Assembly (NCBI RefSeq): GCF_900240405.1
Contig: NZ_OEQK01000002.1
Span: 1 to 64,000, forward strand
Reading direction: 5' to 3'
Source of the DNA: Salirhabdus sp. Marseille-P4669
Lineage (GTDB): Bacteria > Bacillota > Bacilli > Bacillales > Alkalibacillaceae
DNA: 64,000 nucleotides
The stretch's first letter is position 1, and the number at the start of each line of letters is the position of its first letter. Below are positions 45,421 through 54,411 of the stretch, piece by piece. The translations under genes and the position numbers were made by a program. The notes under the pieces are model-generated. The model ran no database searches. It was given only the letters and a program-made list of their open reading frames with translations, and was not told where the DNA came from.

Positions 45421-45455
45421 GATAAAATAGGTAATAAGTTCAAACCTATTTTATC
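45421..45455. promoter_or_regulatory. Perfect inverted repeat upstream of the AAA/DUF1257/DUF2997 operon
   Basis: Eleven-bp arms gataaaatagg (45421-45431) and cctattttatc (45445-45455) enclose 13 nt, 24 nt before the AAA start codon. The core (ggtaataagttcaaa) recurs with changes at 45510-45525 (ggtagtaagttgaaa), again flanked by agg/cct-like remnants. It is an operator or leader hairpin candidate. No convincing -35/-10 pair was found nearby. Confidence 0.5.
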
Positions 45456-45537
45456 ACAGCAAGGGATGAAGGAAGCTTTGGGTATTGATAATTTACTAAA
45501 ATAGGAAAAAGGTAGTAAGTTGAAAGGTCTATTATAT

Positions 45538-45570
45538 AAAAAAAGGAGCCGAAGTAACTGGCTCCTTTAG
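45538..45570 (-). terminator. Terminator after gapN
   Basis: On the minus strand aaaggagcc / ggctccttt with a 9-nt loop is followed by a run of T. Confidence 0.88.
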
Positions 45571-45587
45571 GGATTTTTTATTATTTG

Positions 45588-47039
45588 TTAGTAAAGATTA
45601 ACTACCGTAACCTTTTCGCGGGTCATGGATTCAATACTTTTCCGAACACCTTGTACACCCATTCCAGAGCCTTTCACACCTAAGAATGGGAAGTGGTCTG
45701 GACCACGCTCTGTTCTACCATTAATCTGTACGCTTCCTGTTTCTAAATGATTCGCAATAGAAAATGCTTTGTTTATGTCGTTGGTAAAGATACTAGCTTG
45801 AAGACCGAATTCAGATTCATTGGCAATATGGATTGCTTCGTCATCAGAAGAAATACGAATGATAGGTAATACTGGCCCGAATGGTTCTTCCCAAGCTAGT
45901 TTCATATCTTCTGTAACATGGTCGACTAAAGTTGGATAAATTAAGTTATGTTCACGTTTATTACCTGTTATTATTGTTGCTCCTTGATCGACTGCATCAT
46001 CGATTAGACCTTGTACAAAATCTGCAGAATCCTCATCGATTAACGGTACAATGACACTGTCTTGCTCAGGAGAACCAACCGATAGCTTCTCTATTTCGGT
46101 TTTTAAGCGGGAAACGAATGCATCTGCAATATCGTCCATTACCAATACTCTCTTAATTGCAGTACACCTTTGTCCGGAATAGGAGAATGCTCCACTAATA
46201 ATGTGTTTCATTGCCTCTTCTAAATTAGCATCTGACCGTATGATTGCTGGGTCCTTTCCTCCTAGTTCCAGAACTAGTGGAACCATAGATGCTTTTTTGG
46301 CCAAACGTAAACCTGTCTTTGTACCACCTGTAAAGGAAATCATATTAATACCATTATGTTCTACTAAATAATCACCAATAACAGAGCCTCGGCCTGTAAT
46401 TAGGTTTATTAGCCCGGCCGGCAAACCTGTTTTGGCAAGTGCTTCAATCATTTTTGTTCCGCTTATTGCACCTTGAGTAGCAGGTTTAAAGATCACTGCA
46501 TTACCAGATATTAGTGCTGGAGCAATTTTTGCTGCAGCGAGATTTACCGGATAGTTAAAAGGGGAAATAGCTAAAACAACACCAAGGGGTACTCGATTCA
46601 CAATAGCAAGCTTAGATTTTGCACCCCCAGGGAAACTGTCACCAGTTAGACTATCATTGGTCATATGTAGCGCTTCTTCTATTGTATAGCGGATTAAATC
46701 AGCAGTACGAGCTACTTCTTTAATTGCATCCTTATACCCTTTACCAACTTCCTTCATCATGATTTCTGCAATCTCCTCTTGCATGAGGATAAGCTCATCC
46801 GCCCATTTATATAAGTACTTTGCCCGTTCTTGCAAAGATACGCGTTTCCATTCCTGTTGACTTTTGTGCGCAAAACGAATTGCTTCGTCCGCTTCTGTTT
46901 GTGTAATGGCTTGTACACTACCAATAGGTTTATTTAGATATGGGGAGTTTACTACAATTTTTTCACCAGAACTACTTTCTCTCCACTCACCATTTATATA
47001 AAACTTGTATATTGGTTCGGTTCCATTCTTAGATGTCAT
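45588..47039 (-). CDS. gapN: NADP-dependent glyceraldehyde-3-phosphate dehydrogenase (non-phosphorylating, GapN)
   Basis: A 483-aa aldehyde dehydrogenase family member. The catalytic Cys is C292 (YSGQRCTAIKRV) and the general-base Glu is E258 (LELGGKDPAI). FNYPVNLAAAKIAPALISGN and the adenine-binding loop match GapN of Streptococcus mutans closely, including GQRCTAIKRVLVM and FPFLGVKGSG. It oxidises glyceraldehyde-3-phosphate directly to 3-phosphoglycerate with NADP+, providing NADPH while bypassing an ATP-forming step. The start is ATG behind aggaggaa. It is monocistronic, ending at its own terminator. Confidence 0.9.
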   Translation of the reverse strand: MTSKNGTEPIYKFYINGEWRESSSGEKIVVNSPYLNKPIGSVQAITQTEADEAIRFAHKSQQEWKRVSLQERAKYLYKWADELILMQEEIAEIMMKEVGKGYKDAIKEVARTADLIRYTIEEALHMTNDSLTGDSFPGGAKSKLAIVNRVPLGVVLAISPFNYPVNLAAAKIAPALISGNAVIFKPATQGAISGTKMIEALAKTGLPAGLINLITGRGSVIGDYLVEHNGINMISFTGGTKTGLRLAKKASMVPLVLELGGKDPAIIRSDANLEEAMKHIISGAFSYSGQRCTAIKRVLVMDDIADAFVSRLKTEIEKLSVGSPEQDSVIVPLIDEDSADFVQGLIDDAVDQGATIITGNKREHNLIYPTLVDHVTEDMKLAWEEPFGPVLPIIRISSDDEAIHIANESEFGLQASIFTNDINKAFSIANHLETGSVQINGRTERGPDHFPFLGVKGSGMGVQGVRKSIESMTREKVTVVNLY

Positions 47040-47375
47040 GTTAAATTCCTCCTAAAATGTTTTGACTCCATTCTTCATGTCCTATGCAGATTTTAGAACA
47101 AGATGATGACTAGTTTTACCCAGTACAAACGTTGAAAAATAATTTGTTATCTGGTACTAATACTAGATGCTATACATAATAACATATTTGTAGTTGGTGG
47201 ACTAGAATTATGCTTTGCCCAAGATGGGAGGTTTAGAATTAGTAATATAATAGATTTAAAATGAAATGTCATGTAAAAAAACTCGGTAGTCTAATTTAAT
47301 AATTGGATGACGCATTTTTTGGAATTTTATTAGGGAATGTAAGGGTTAGGAGGGGGCATGTTCTATGTACAAAAT

Positions 47376-47414
47376 AAAAAACCCAACTCCTTATATAAGG
47401 AGTCAGGTTTTGAA
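47376..47414 (-). terminator. Terminator after rpsD
   Basis: A long stem on the minus strand (aacctgactccttat paired with ataaggagttgggtt, with one mismatch) is followed by a T-rich stretch. The 47100-47370 region upstream of gapN is AT-rich and holds no gene that I can support. Confidence 0.9.
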
Positions 47415-47432
47415 AAGCTGATTCTATTCTTA

Positions 47433-48035
47433 TTAACGAGAGTAGAATTCAACGATAAGCGCTTCGTTGATTTCAGAAGGTAATTCAGAACGCTCAGGAT
47501 AGCGGTTAAAAGTACCTTCTAGAGCATCTTCATTGAAAGTTAGGTATTCAGGAACGAATACATTCACTTCAAGTGCTTCTTTAATAATGTTTAGGTTACG
47601 AGATTTTTCACGTACACCAATTACTTGACCTGGCTTTAGACGGTATGATGGAATATCAACGCGACTACCATCAACAGTAATATGACCATGGTTAACTAGC
47701 TGACGAGCTTGACGACGAGTGCGAGCAAGACCTAAACGGTAAACTAGGTTATCAAGGCGAGATTCAAGAAGGATCATGAAGTTTTCACCATGTACACCTT
47801 TCATTTTACCAGCTTGATCAAATAAACGACGGAATTGACGCTCGTTTAAGCCATACATAAAACGAAGCTTTTGCTTTTCGTTTTGTTGTAAACCATATTC
47901 TGAAACTTTTTTACGTTGGTTAGGACCGTGTTGACCTGGAGCGTAAGGGCGTTTTTCAAGCTCTTTACCAGTACCAGTCAACGAGATACCATAACGACGA
48001 GATTTTTTCCAAGATGGACCTGTATATCTAGACAT
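47433..48035 (-). CDS. rpsD: 30S ribosomal protein S4
   Basis: A 200-aa primary 16S rRNA-binding protein. [21 protein letters not shown] is the standard Bacillus N-terminus, and the S4 RNA-binding domain [23 protein letters not shown] is present at about residues 95-117. It initiates assembly of the small-subunit body. The gene is monocistronic with its own leader and promoter, as in Bacillus, where S4 autoregulates its synthesis. Start ATG behind aaggaga. Confidence 0.98.
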   Translation of the reverse strand: MSRYTGPSWKKSRRYGISLTGTGKELEKRPYAPGQHGPNQRKKVSEYGLQQNEKQKLRFMYGLNERQFRRLFDQAGKMKGVHGENFMILLESRLDNLVYRLGLARTRRQARQLVNHGHITVDGSRVDIPSYRLKPGQVIGVREKSRNLNIIKEALEVNVFVPEYLTFNEDALEGTFNRYPERSELPSEINEALIVEFYSR

Positions 48036-48059
48036 TAGACATTCTCCTTTATATATGTT

Positions 48060-48214
48060 TTTGCATAAAATAAAGAATTGTGTTCCTAATATTTGCTCAT
48101 TTTGTTTTCATGTACCATCGCTCCAGCAGCCGAGAGTTACTCGATACACCTCATGAAAGAGGAACAAAATGAAATCAAACACCGGTTCACCTAAGCTACC
48201 TTTTATTTTACACA
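48060..48214 (-). promoter_or_regulatory. S4-autoregulatory leader RNA of rpsD
   Basis: The rpsD 5' UTR is structured. On the minus strand there is a hairpin cctctttcatgagg followed by a second domain, gtatcgagtaactctcggc, gctggagcgatggtac, whose ends pair. This matches the pseudoknot-type S4 leader known from Bacillus rpsD, where S4 binds and represses its own mRNA. Folding was done by eye only. Confidence 0.65.
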
Positions 48215-48220
48215 AACGTC

Positions 48221-48249
48221 ATTATAAGTTGTTTTGTTACATAAGTCAA
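48221..48249 (-). promoter_or_regulatory. Sigma-A promoter of rpsD
   Basis: On the minus strand TTGACT (48249-48244) and TATAAT (48226-48221) with a 17-nt spacer. This near-consensus promoter fits a highly expressed ribosomal protein gene. Confidence 0.85.
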
Positions 48250-48464
48250 GGAAGTTCTTACGTTATCCATGTCTTTATTAGTAATGTAAAAACAAAAATT
48301 TCCTTTTCATAAGTATAGAGAAAATTTTAAATTTTAATACGCAAAACTCATTATTTTCTAATATTTTATGATAAAATATAAGTAGGTAATATTTACTAAC
48401 TCATTACAATAGATGAAAAGTCCTATTTTTTCTTAACTTTAATAAAAAAACAAGGTGATGCAAA

Positions 48465-50351
48465 GTGACTGGTGACATCATAAACATGGAGAAAGTTATT
48501 TTGAATTTAAAAGAAAAATATTTTCACTTGTTCACACAGCATGGATTTCTCTCATTTTCCGAGCTTTTAGATGAAGTATCCACTTCGATTCAGACGGTTT
48601 TGAAGGTAGAGAAAGTCGATATCTTTTTATTCAATGCATTTACAAATAGATTCGAAAATAGACAAAAACAAGCAAGTGTCTATAACTTAGTAGATAGTAT
48701 GTCCATGGAAGAGTTTCAATCATTATTAACAGAGGAAAATGGTCAAGCGGGTTTTTCATTAGCAAATCAGATACTTCGAAAATCAGATGACGACGTTGAT
48801 GCTCTTATATTCCAAATGAAATCTAAAACCGATTATTTTGGTTTTATTCTTGTAAAAATAACGAAATTCAAAACAAAAAAATATATACCTATTTTTCGTG
48901 AAATTGTTTCCGAAACACAGCAATTCTTGGTGAATATGAAATCCATCTATAAAGAAGCGGATCGAGCAAAAAAGAATCAAATATTATTGGACTTATCCTC
49001 CTCGTTTCGAATTACGATGAATGTGGAGTCGATCTTAGAAGGGGTATTTCAATGCTTGAAGGAGAGCTATCCGGACCTTCGATATTATTTTATTCTGGAA
49101 GAGGCTAGTAACTCAGGGAAACTACCTATAAAGCCGATTGATTATTATAAAGAATGTGAGGCTAGTACACAGGCATATCTAAATGGAGAAATACAATTTA
49201 GCAATCTGGATGACAATAGACTTTTGTATGTACCTTTACAAGGGAAACAAGGAGTGTATGGCGTATTAGAAGTAATTATCTCTACTTTTAACCAGGGGAT
49301 TTATTCGGAGGATATTGAATTCATTACGAATATAGCTCAATCTGCAGGTCGAGGACTTGAGAACGTAAAGCTTTACACCCAATCGACAAGGTTAATTGAA
49401 GATTTAAAGCTTGTGGACCAATCTTCCCAACAGCTAAATACGAATATGAGCTTGTCCGACACTCATGCCTACATGTCGAACTTAATTCAGTCTTCCTTTC
49501 ATGCACAAGAGGTAGGATTTATTTATTATCAAAATGAAAACAATACATTTCGTATTCAAGAAGAAAGTACAAGCTTCTTTTCGACAGATAAAGGAAAATG
49601 GTTTATTGAACATTTAAATCATCGAAGTGAAAAGTTAGATGAAGGTCTGTTTATAGGGGATTTTGGTTCGAAAACTAATTCTATTGATTTTCCGTATCAA
49701 TCTGTAATGATGGTGCCGATGTTACATGAAAAAGAAATTATTGGTAGTGTCATTGTGTTACATCAGCAAGAATATTTCTTTTCCCTAGAAACATTTAAGC
49801 TCTTGAAGTCATTAGTACAACATTCTACCTTAACGATTGTAAATGCGTTATTAAAAGAAGAGTTAGAACAGCTCGTACGAACAGATTATTTAACAAAGCT
49901 TTATTCCAGGAAGTTTTTAGACGAGACGATGAACTCTCACCTTATGAATGGTAGTAAAGGCTCCTTTATTTTAATTGATATTGATAACTTTAAACGAATC
50001 AATGATCAATATGGTCATAATGTTGGAGACCAAATTATTTTACAGGTTGCGAATATTATTAAAGACAATATTCGTAGTCACGATATTGCTGCTCGATGGG
50101 GTGGAGAAGAATTAGCTATTTATTTACCTAATACACCGATACATTTATGTTTGCAGGTTGCAGAACGCCTTGTTGAAAAAGTATCGGAACAAACACAACC
50201 GAAAGTGACAATATCCTGTGGAATTTCCCACTGGGATGATACATTGCCAGAACAAACATCTGACATATTTTTACGAGCAGATAGAGCGCTTTACATTGCA
50301 AAAGAAAAAGGAAAAAATCAAGTTGTGCGCCATGATGAAGTCTTTAATTAA
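48465..50351 (+). CDS. dgcP: Diguanylate cyclase with GAF domains (DgcP, YtrP)
   Basis: A 628-aa cytoplasmic protein. GAF-like domains occupy about residues 1-150, 170-300 and 320-455, and a C-terminal GGDEF domain spans about 460-625. The active-site motif is GGEEL (546-550) instead of GGEEF; an inhibitory RxxD site (RSHD, 537-540) lies exactly five residues upstream, so product inhibition by c-di-GMP is predicted. It makes c-di-GMP from GTP; B. subtilis DgcP (YtrP) is active and cytoplasmic. The start is GTG behind aaggtg. A strong terminator follows. Confidence 0.92.
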   Translation: MTGDIINMEKVILNLKEKYFHLFTQHGFLSFSELLDEVSTSIQTVLKVEKVDIFLFNAFTNRFENRQKQASVYNLVDSMSMEEFQSLLTEENGQAGFSLANQILRKSDDDVDALIFQMKSKTDYFGFILVKITKFKTKKYIPIFREIVSETQQFLVNMKSIYKEADRAKKNQILLDLSSSFRITMNVESILEGVFQCLKESYPDLRYYFILEEASNSGKLPIKPIDYYKECEASTQAYLNGEIQFSNLDDNRLLYVPLQGKQGVYGVLEVIISTFNQGIYSEDIEFITNIAQSAGRGLENVKLYTQSTRLIEDLKLVDQSSQQLNTNMSLSDTHAYMSNLIQSSFHAQEVGFIYYQNENNTFRIQEESTSFFSTDKGKWFIEHLNHRSEKLDEGLFIGDFGSKTNSIDFPYQSVMMVPMLHEKEIIGSVIVLHQQEYFFSLETFKLLKSLVQHSTLTIVNALLKEELEQLVRTDYLTKLYSRKFLDETMNSHLMNGSKGSFILIDIDNFKRINDQYGHNVGDQIILQVANIIKDNIRSHDIAARWGGEELAIYLPNTPIHLCLQVAERLVEKVSEQTQPKVTISCGISHWDDTLPEQTSDIFLRADRALYIAKEKGKNQVVRHDEVFN

Positions 50352-50380
50352 TAAATGTTGATTTGGAATGTTTTTTAACA

Positions 50381-50430
50381 AAGAAGTCCACACCATCGAA
50401 TATTTTTGATGGTGTGGACTTCTTACTTTT
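50381..50430. terminator. Bidirectional terminator, dgcP versus fRMsr gene
   Basis: A perfect 17-bp stem aagaagtccacaccatc / gatggtgtggacttctt with a 10-nt loop. Confidence 0.93.
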
Positions 50431-50467
50431 TGTGGAGGTTGTTACCAACGATAAATCGGTTAGGAAT

Positions 50468-50947
50468 TTATATATATTTCGTTAATATTTGAACAAACTG
50501 CTCTAAATATTGTTGATCTAGTTCATCAAAACGATTTTTTGATGGACTATCAATGTCCAAAACACCAATTTTTCGATTATCCTTTACAATAGGTACCACT
50601 ATTTCTGACTGACTTGCTGCATCACAAGCAATGTGACCTGGGAATTGATTAACATCCTCTACGCGAAGGGTTTTATTTTCTTCGAATGCAGTTCCACATA
50701 CACCGCGGCCCACTTTTATGCGCACACAAGCTGGTAAACCTTGAAATGGCCCTAATACAAGCTCGCCATTTTTAAATAAGTAAAAACCAACCCAGTTGAT
50801 GTCCTCTAAAAACTGATTCAGTAACGCAGATGCATTTGATAAATTTGCGATTGTATCGTCTTCATCCATTAGTAATGCTTCTAATTGTTTAAGAACTAGC
50901 TGATAATTATCTTCCCGTGTTCCTTTATATAAAGTAGTTTGAAACAA
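50468..50947 (-). CDS. ytsP: Free methionine-(R)-sulfoxide reductase (GAF-type)
   Basis: A 159-aa GAF-domain enzyme that reduces free Met-R-sulfoxide. The three Cys needed for catalysis and resolution are present with family spacing: C74 (LPACVRI), C84 (GVCGTA) and C108 (HIACDAAS). The FPGHIACDAASQSEIVVPI block is the substrate pocket. It is a cytoplasmic oxidative-stress repair enzyme, equivalent to B. subtilis YtsP. Start ATG. Confidence 0.92.
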   Translation of the reverse strand: MFQTTLYKGTREDNYQLVLKQLEALLMDEDDTIANLSNASALLNQFLEDINWVGFYLFKNGELVLGPFQGLPACVRIKVGRGVCGTAFEENKTLRVEDVNQFPGHIACDAASQSEIVVPIVKDNRKIGVLDIDSPSKNRFDELDQQYLEQFVQILTKYI

Positions 50948-51214
50948 TTTGTATTCCCCCTGTGGATAGCTAATTTCTTATCATTATCCTATCATCTGAA
51001 CAAGAAATCAATAAATAAAGCTGCTCTATGAATAGGAAAAAGGTCACAAAAAATGTCTTATTAAGGATAATCTTAAAGAAATTTGAAAAATCTTAGCAAA
51101 AACTAGCGAATACATGGTATTATTATACCAACACAATATTCTGTTATGTTCGGAATTTATGTCAAAATTAAACGGATTAAAAATTATATAATTAAAGTAA
51201 ATAGGGGTACTAAT

Positions 51215-51232
51215 GCTTTACGCTTGTAAAGC
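51215..51232. repeat. Small hairpin in the ezrA leader
   Basis: Seven-bp arms gctttac / gtaaagc with a 4-nt loop, about 40 nt upstream of ezrA. The intergenic region 50948-51271 also has a 6-bp hairpin at 51115-51130 (tggtat / atacca) overlapping TATAAT-like sequence; I see no gene there. Confidence 0.45.
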
Positions 51233-51271
51233 GAGTTTTCCTAAGTAGATGTATGAACAGGGGGCTTTTTA

Positions 51272-52972
51272 ATGGAGTACATCATCGGAGTTATTCTTAT
51301 ACTTATTGCGCTCATTATATTAGGTCTCATCTTAAGAAAAAAAGTATATGATAAAGTAGATAAATTAGAAGAGTGGAAGTTAAAGGTTATGCATCGCGAT
51401 GTAACAGAACAACTATCCAAAATAAAAGACTTAAATTTATCCGGTGAAACTCAAACAAGATTCGAAACATGGCGTGCTGATTGGGATCATATACTCACTC
51501 GGAAAATGCCTGATATTGAAGAGGAATTGTTTGATGCGGAAGAAGCAGCAGATAAGTTTCGCTTTCGTACAGCGAATAAAATCATGAAGAATATTTCAAA
51601 TACATTAACTAAAATTGAAACATCCATTGATAAAATGTACGAGGAAGTGGATCAACTTATTAACGCAAAAGAAGAAAGTGTTCATGAGATTGAACATATT
51701 CGTCCTAAAATTAAAGAAACTAGAAAGTACCTTTTACAAAATCGATATCAATTTGGAAAAGCAGAAGTTGTTTTTGATGTAGAGCTAGATGAAATTGAAG
51801 AACAAATCAATTATTTTGAGGACTTAACAAACGAAGGAAATTATACAGAAGCACAAGGACTAGTTCAAGAAGCGAATGAGCGACTGGAGACCCTCAATAA
51901 TAAGATTGAAGTTTTACCTATCCTTTATAAAGCTTGTAAAACAGAATTGCCTGAGCAATTAGATGAGCTTGCAAGTGGACTTAAGGAAATGAAAGAGCTT
52001 GGACACCGCATTCATCATTTTGGTTTTGAAAAAGAAATACATAAATATCATGAACAATTAATATTGTTGATAGAACTATTAGAGCAAGGTGAAATCGAAG
52101 GTGTAGAAGATTCCATTAACGAAATGGAAAATCGTATTGCGGAAATCTATCAGAAATTAGAGCAAGAAGCACTAGCTAAAAACTATACGGAAAAACAAAT
52201 ACCTTTCATGCATCGAAATTTGGAAGAGATTCAGAAAGAGTTAATGAAAACAAAGGAAGAAGTCAAAGTGCTTCAAGAAAGCTATCACTTTGATGAAGAA
52301 GATCAAGAGACACAATTAACGTTAGATAATCTTTTAAAACAGCTAAAAGCACATGCTGAAAAAATATCAGAGGAGCTTGAAGAGGACAAGAAAAATTACA
52401 CCTACATCCGAATTGAGTTAGAAGGATGGTTAAATGAGTGGAATGTCCTTAATGAAACCCATGAAGCCTTTAAAGAAAAAATTAATTCTTTAAGACAAGA
52501 TGAATTGGAAGCAAAGGAAAAAATAAAAGGATTAAGTAATGAACTAGTTCATTTAAGAAGGAAATTACAAAAGAGCAATCTTCCGGGTATCCCCCAATAT
52601 ATCTTTGATGCAGTCCAGGAAGTTGCAAATTATATACAAAAGGCTAACAGCAAGCTTCATCAGCATCCGCTTAATATGGAAGAGATTTATGAGCTATTGT
52701 ATAAAGCGGAAAGAAATACTTCTACTGCAAAGGAACAAATGGACTATTTATTTGAGCAAGCTCAATTAGCTGAATATGTCATTCAATATGGAAATCGATA
52801 TCGTAGTCAATACCCAATGTTAGCGGCAAAATTACTAGAAGCAGAAGCCGCATTTCGTAATTGGGAGTACGAGGTTGCAATCGAAATTGCTGCTTCAGCC
52901 TTGGATGCAATTGAGCCAGGTGCAGTACAAAGATTAGAAGAAATGTTAAAGCAAGAAATTTCCTATGTGTAA
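51272..52972 (+). CDS. ezrA: Septation ring formation regulator EzrA
   Basis: A 566-aa protein. An N-terminal TM (residues 2-20) is followed by a long spectrin-like coiled coil to about residue 560, very rich in Glu/Lys/Leu heptads. EzrA is a bitopic membrane protein that modulates FtsZ ring placement and interacts with PBP1. The C-terminal QYGNRYRSQYPMLAAKL contains the conserved QNR-patch-like stretch. The length matches B. subtilis (562). The start is ATG with acaggggg upstream. Confidence 0.95.
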   Translation: MEYIIGVILILIALIILGLILRKKVYDKVDKLEEWKLKVMHRDVTEQLSKIKDLNLSGETQTRFETWRADWDHILTRKMPDIEEELFDAEEAADKFRFRTANKIMKNISNTLTKIETSIDKMYEEVDQLINAKEESVHEIEHIRPKIKETRKYLLQNRYQFGKAEVVFDVELDEIEEQINYFEDLTNEGNYTEAQGLVQEANERLETLNNKIEVLPILYKACKTELPEQLDELASGLKEMKELGHRIHHFGFEKEIHKYHEQLILLIELLEQGEIEGVEDSINEMENRIAEIYQKLEQEALAKNYTEKQIPFMHRNLEEIQKELMKTKEEVKVLQESYHFDEEDQETQLTLDNLLKQLKAHAEKISEELEEDKKNYTYIRIELEGWLNEWNVLNETHEAFKEKINSLRQDELEAKEKIKGLSNELVHLRRKLQKSNLPGIPQYIFDAVQEVANYIQKANSKLHQHPLNMEEIYELLYKAERNTSTAKEQMDYLFEQAQLAEYVIQYGNRYRSQYPMLAAKLLEAEAAFRNWEYEVAIEIAASALDAIEPGAVQRLEEMLKQEISYV

Positions 52973-53019
52973 GTTGTAGTAAAAAACATATTGTAAATAC
53001 CTTTTATTAAGTAAGTACT

Positions 53020-53054
53020 AAAAAGCTGTCTCAACTTTGGGACGGCTTTTCCTT
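53020..53054 (+). terminator. Terminator after ezrA
   Basis: Stem aaaagctgtctc / gggacggctttt with a 7-nt loop, followed by a T-rich end. The remaining 53055-53268 is AT-rich and shows no gene. Confidence 0.75.
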
Positions 53055-53268
53055 TGCTTCCAATGCATGTTTGTTCAATTAGAATTCCATTCATGCTAGT
53101 ATAGTAGGGCTGGGAAACGAAAAAATGACATAGGATGTAAATAAATTGGTTCAAGGAACAAGGGGAAAATATATGTACTTCCACTAATGTTTTAGGAAAT
53201 GGAATATATATAATGGATGATTTATGTTAAGATAATGAATTGCATAGAAAAAAGGAGTTTAGGAACCA

Positions 53269-54405
53269 ATGATTTATTTAGATAATAGTGCCACAACAAG
53301 GCCTTATAAAGAAGTTATCGATAGTTTTAATAAAGTATCTCAAGCCTTTTTTGCGAATCCTTCTTCAATTCATTATTTAGGTGGGGAAGTCGAGCAGTTG
53401 CTTCAAAAGGCAAAAATGCAGGCTGCAGAATTATTACATGTAGGACATAATGAGTTGATTTTTACTTCTGGCGGTACAGAAAGTAATAATTTAGCTATCA
53501 AAGGAATTGCACTTCAACATCAAAACAGAGGAAAACACATTATTACATCTCAAGTTGAGCATCCTTCTGTTTTGGAAGCATGTGCTGCTTTAGAAACAAT
53601 TGGATTTGAAGTGACATATCTTCCCGTTACTAAATATGGTAGAGTAAATCCTTCCGATCTAGAATCGGCTATACGACCGGATACCATTTTAATTTCCATT
53701 ATGCATGTCAATAATGAAATAGGAGTCATTCAGCCTATTGAAGAAATAGCGAACATAGCGCAAAAGTATCCGAAAGTATTCTTTCATGTAGATTACGTGC
53801 AAGGGCTAGGAAAAATACCACTTTCCCTAAATCATCCTGGTATTGATTTGTGTTCTATGTCGAGTCATAAAATTCATGGCTTAAAAGGAACAGGGATATT
53901 ATATATAAAAAGTGGTACTGTCCTTTTTCCTATTTTACATGGTGGTGGTCAGCAATCATCTATTCGTCCAGGAACTGAAAATGTGGCAGGACAAGTAGCC
54001 ATGGTCAAGGCTTTACGAATTACGTTAGAGCAACAACATGAATACAAGCGTTTAGTTCAGCTAAATAAGCTATTGCGCTCCTTCTTGCTACAAGAAGAAA
54101 AAGTAGTAATCAATTCACCTGAAGATGGAGCAGCGCATATTTTAAATTTTTCCGTTCCAGGTTATAAGCCAGAGGTTATCATTCATGCACTTGGTAAGAG
54201 GGATATCTTCATATCAACGAAATCAGCATGCTCCTCTAAGCATAGTGATGAAAGTGCCGTATTAGCAGCGTGTGGATTAAATACAGCTAGAACCCATTCC
54301 GGTTTACGCATTAGTTTATCTTATGAAAACACAGAAGAAGAAATAAGACAATTTTATCAAGCTTTTAAAGACGTTTTAGCAGAATTACAAAATGTTATGG
54401 GGTAG
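53269..54405 (+). CDS. nifZ: Cysteine desulfurase (IscS/NifS-like, ThiI partner)
   Basis: A 378-aa class V PLP aminotransferase that takes sulfur from cysteine. The PLP lysine is K201 in SSHKIHGLKGTG. The catalytic Cys lies in the STKSACSSKH loop (about residue 322), and the N-terminal IYLDNSATTRPYKEV is typical. It is adjacent to thiI, the arrangement of B. subtilis nifZ-thiI, where NifZ supplies sulfur for 4-thiouridine at tRNA position 8 and is not general for Fe-S assembly. The start is ATG behind aaaggag. 6 nt from thiI, so one operon. Confidence 0.92.
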   Translation: MIYLDNSATTRPYKEVIDSFNKVSQAFFANPSSIHYLGGEVEQLLQKAKMQAAELLHVGHNELIFTSGGTESNNLAIKGIALQHQNRGKHIITSQVEHPSVLEACAALETIGFEVTYLPVTKYGRVNPSDLESAIRPDTILISIMHVNNEIGVIQPIEEIANIAQKYPKVFFHVDYVQGLGKIPLSLNHPGIDLCSMSSHKIHGLKGTGILYIKSGTVLFPILHGGGQQSSIRPGTENVAGQVAMVKALRITLEQQHEYKRLVQLNKLLRSFLLQEEKVVINSPEDGAAHILNFSVPGYKPEVIIHALGKRDIFISTKSACSSKHSDESAVLAACGLNTARTHSGLRISLSYENTEEEIRQFYQAFKDVLAELQNVMG

Positions 54406-54411
54406 ATATAC

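Noticed and set aside
47358-47478. ATG with ggaggggg upstream, reading through the rpsD terminator
   Set aside because: The frame crosses the terminator hairpin and continues antisense to rpsD; the purine run is coincidental.
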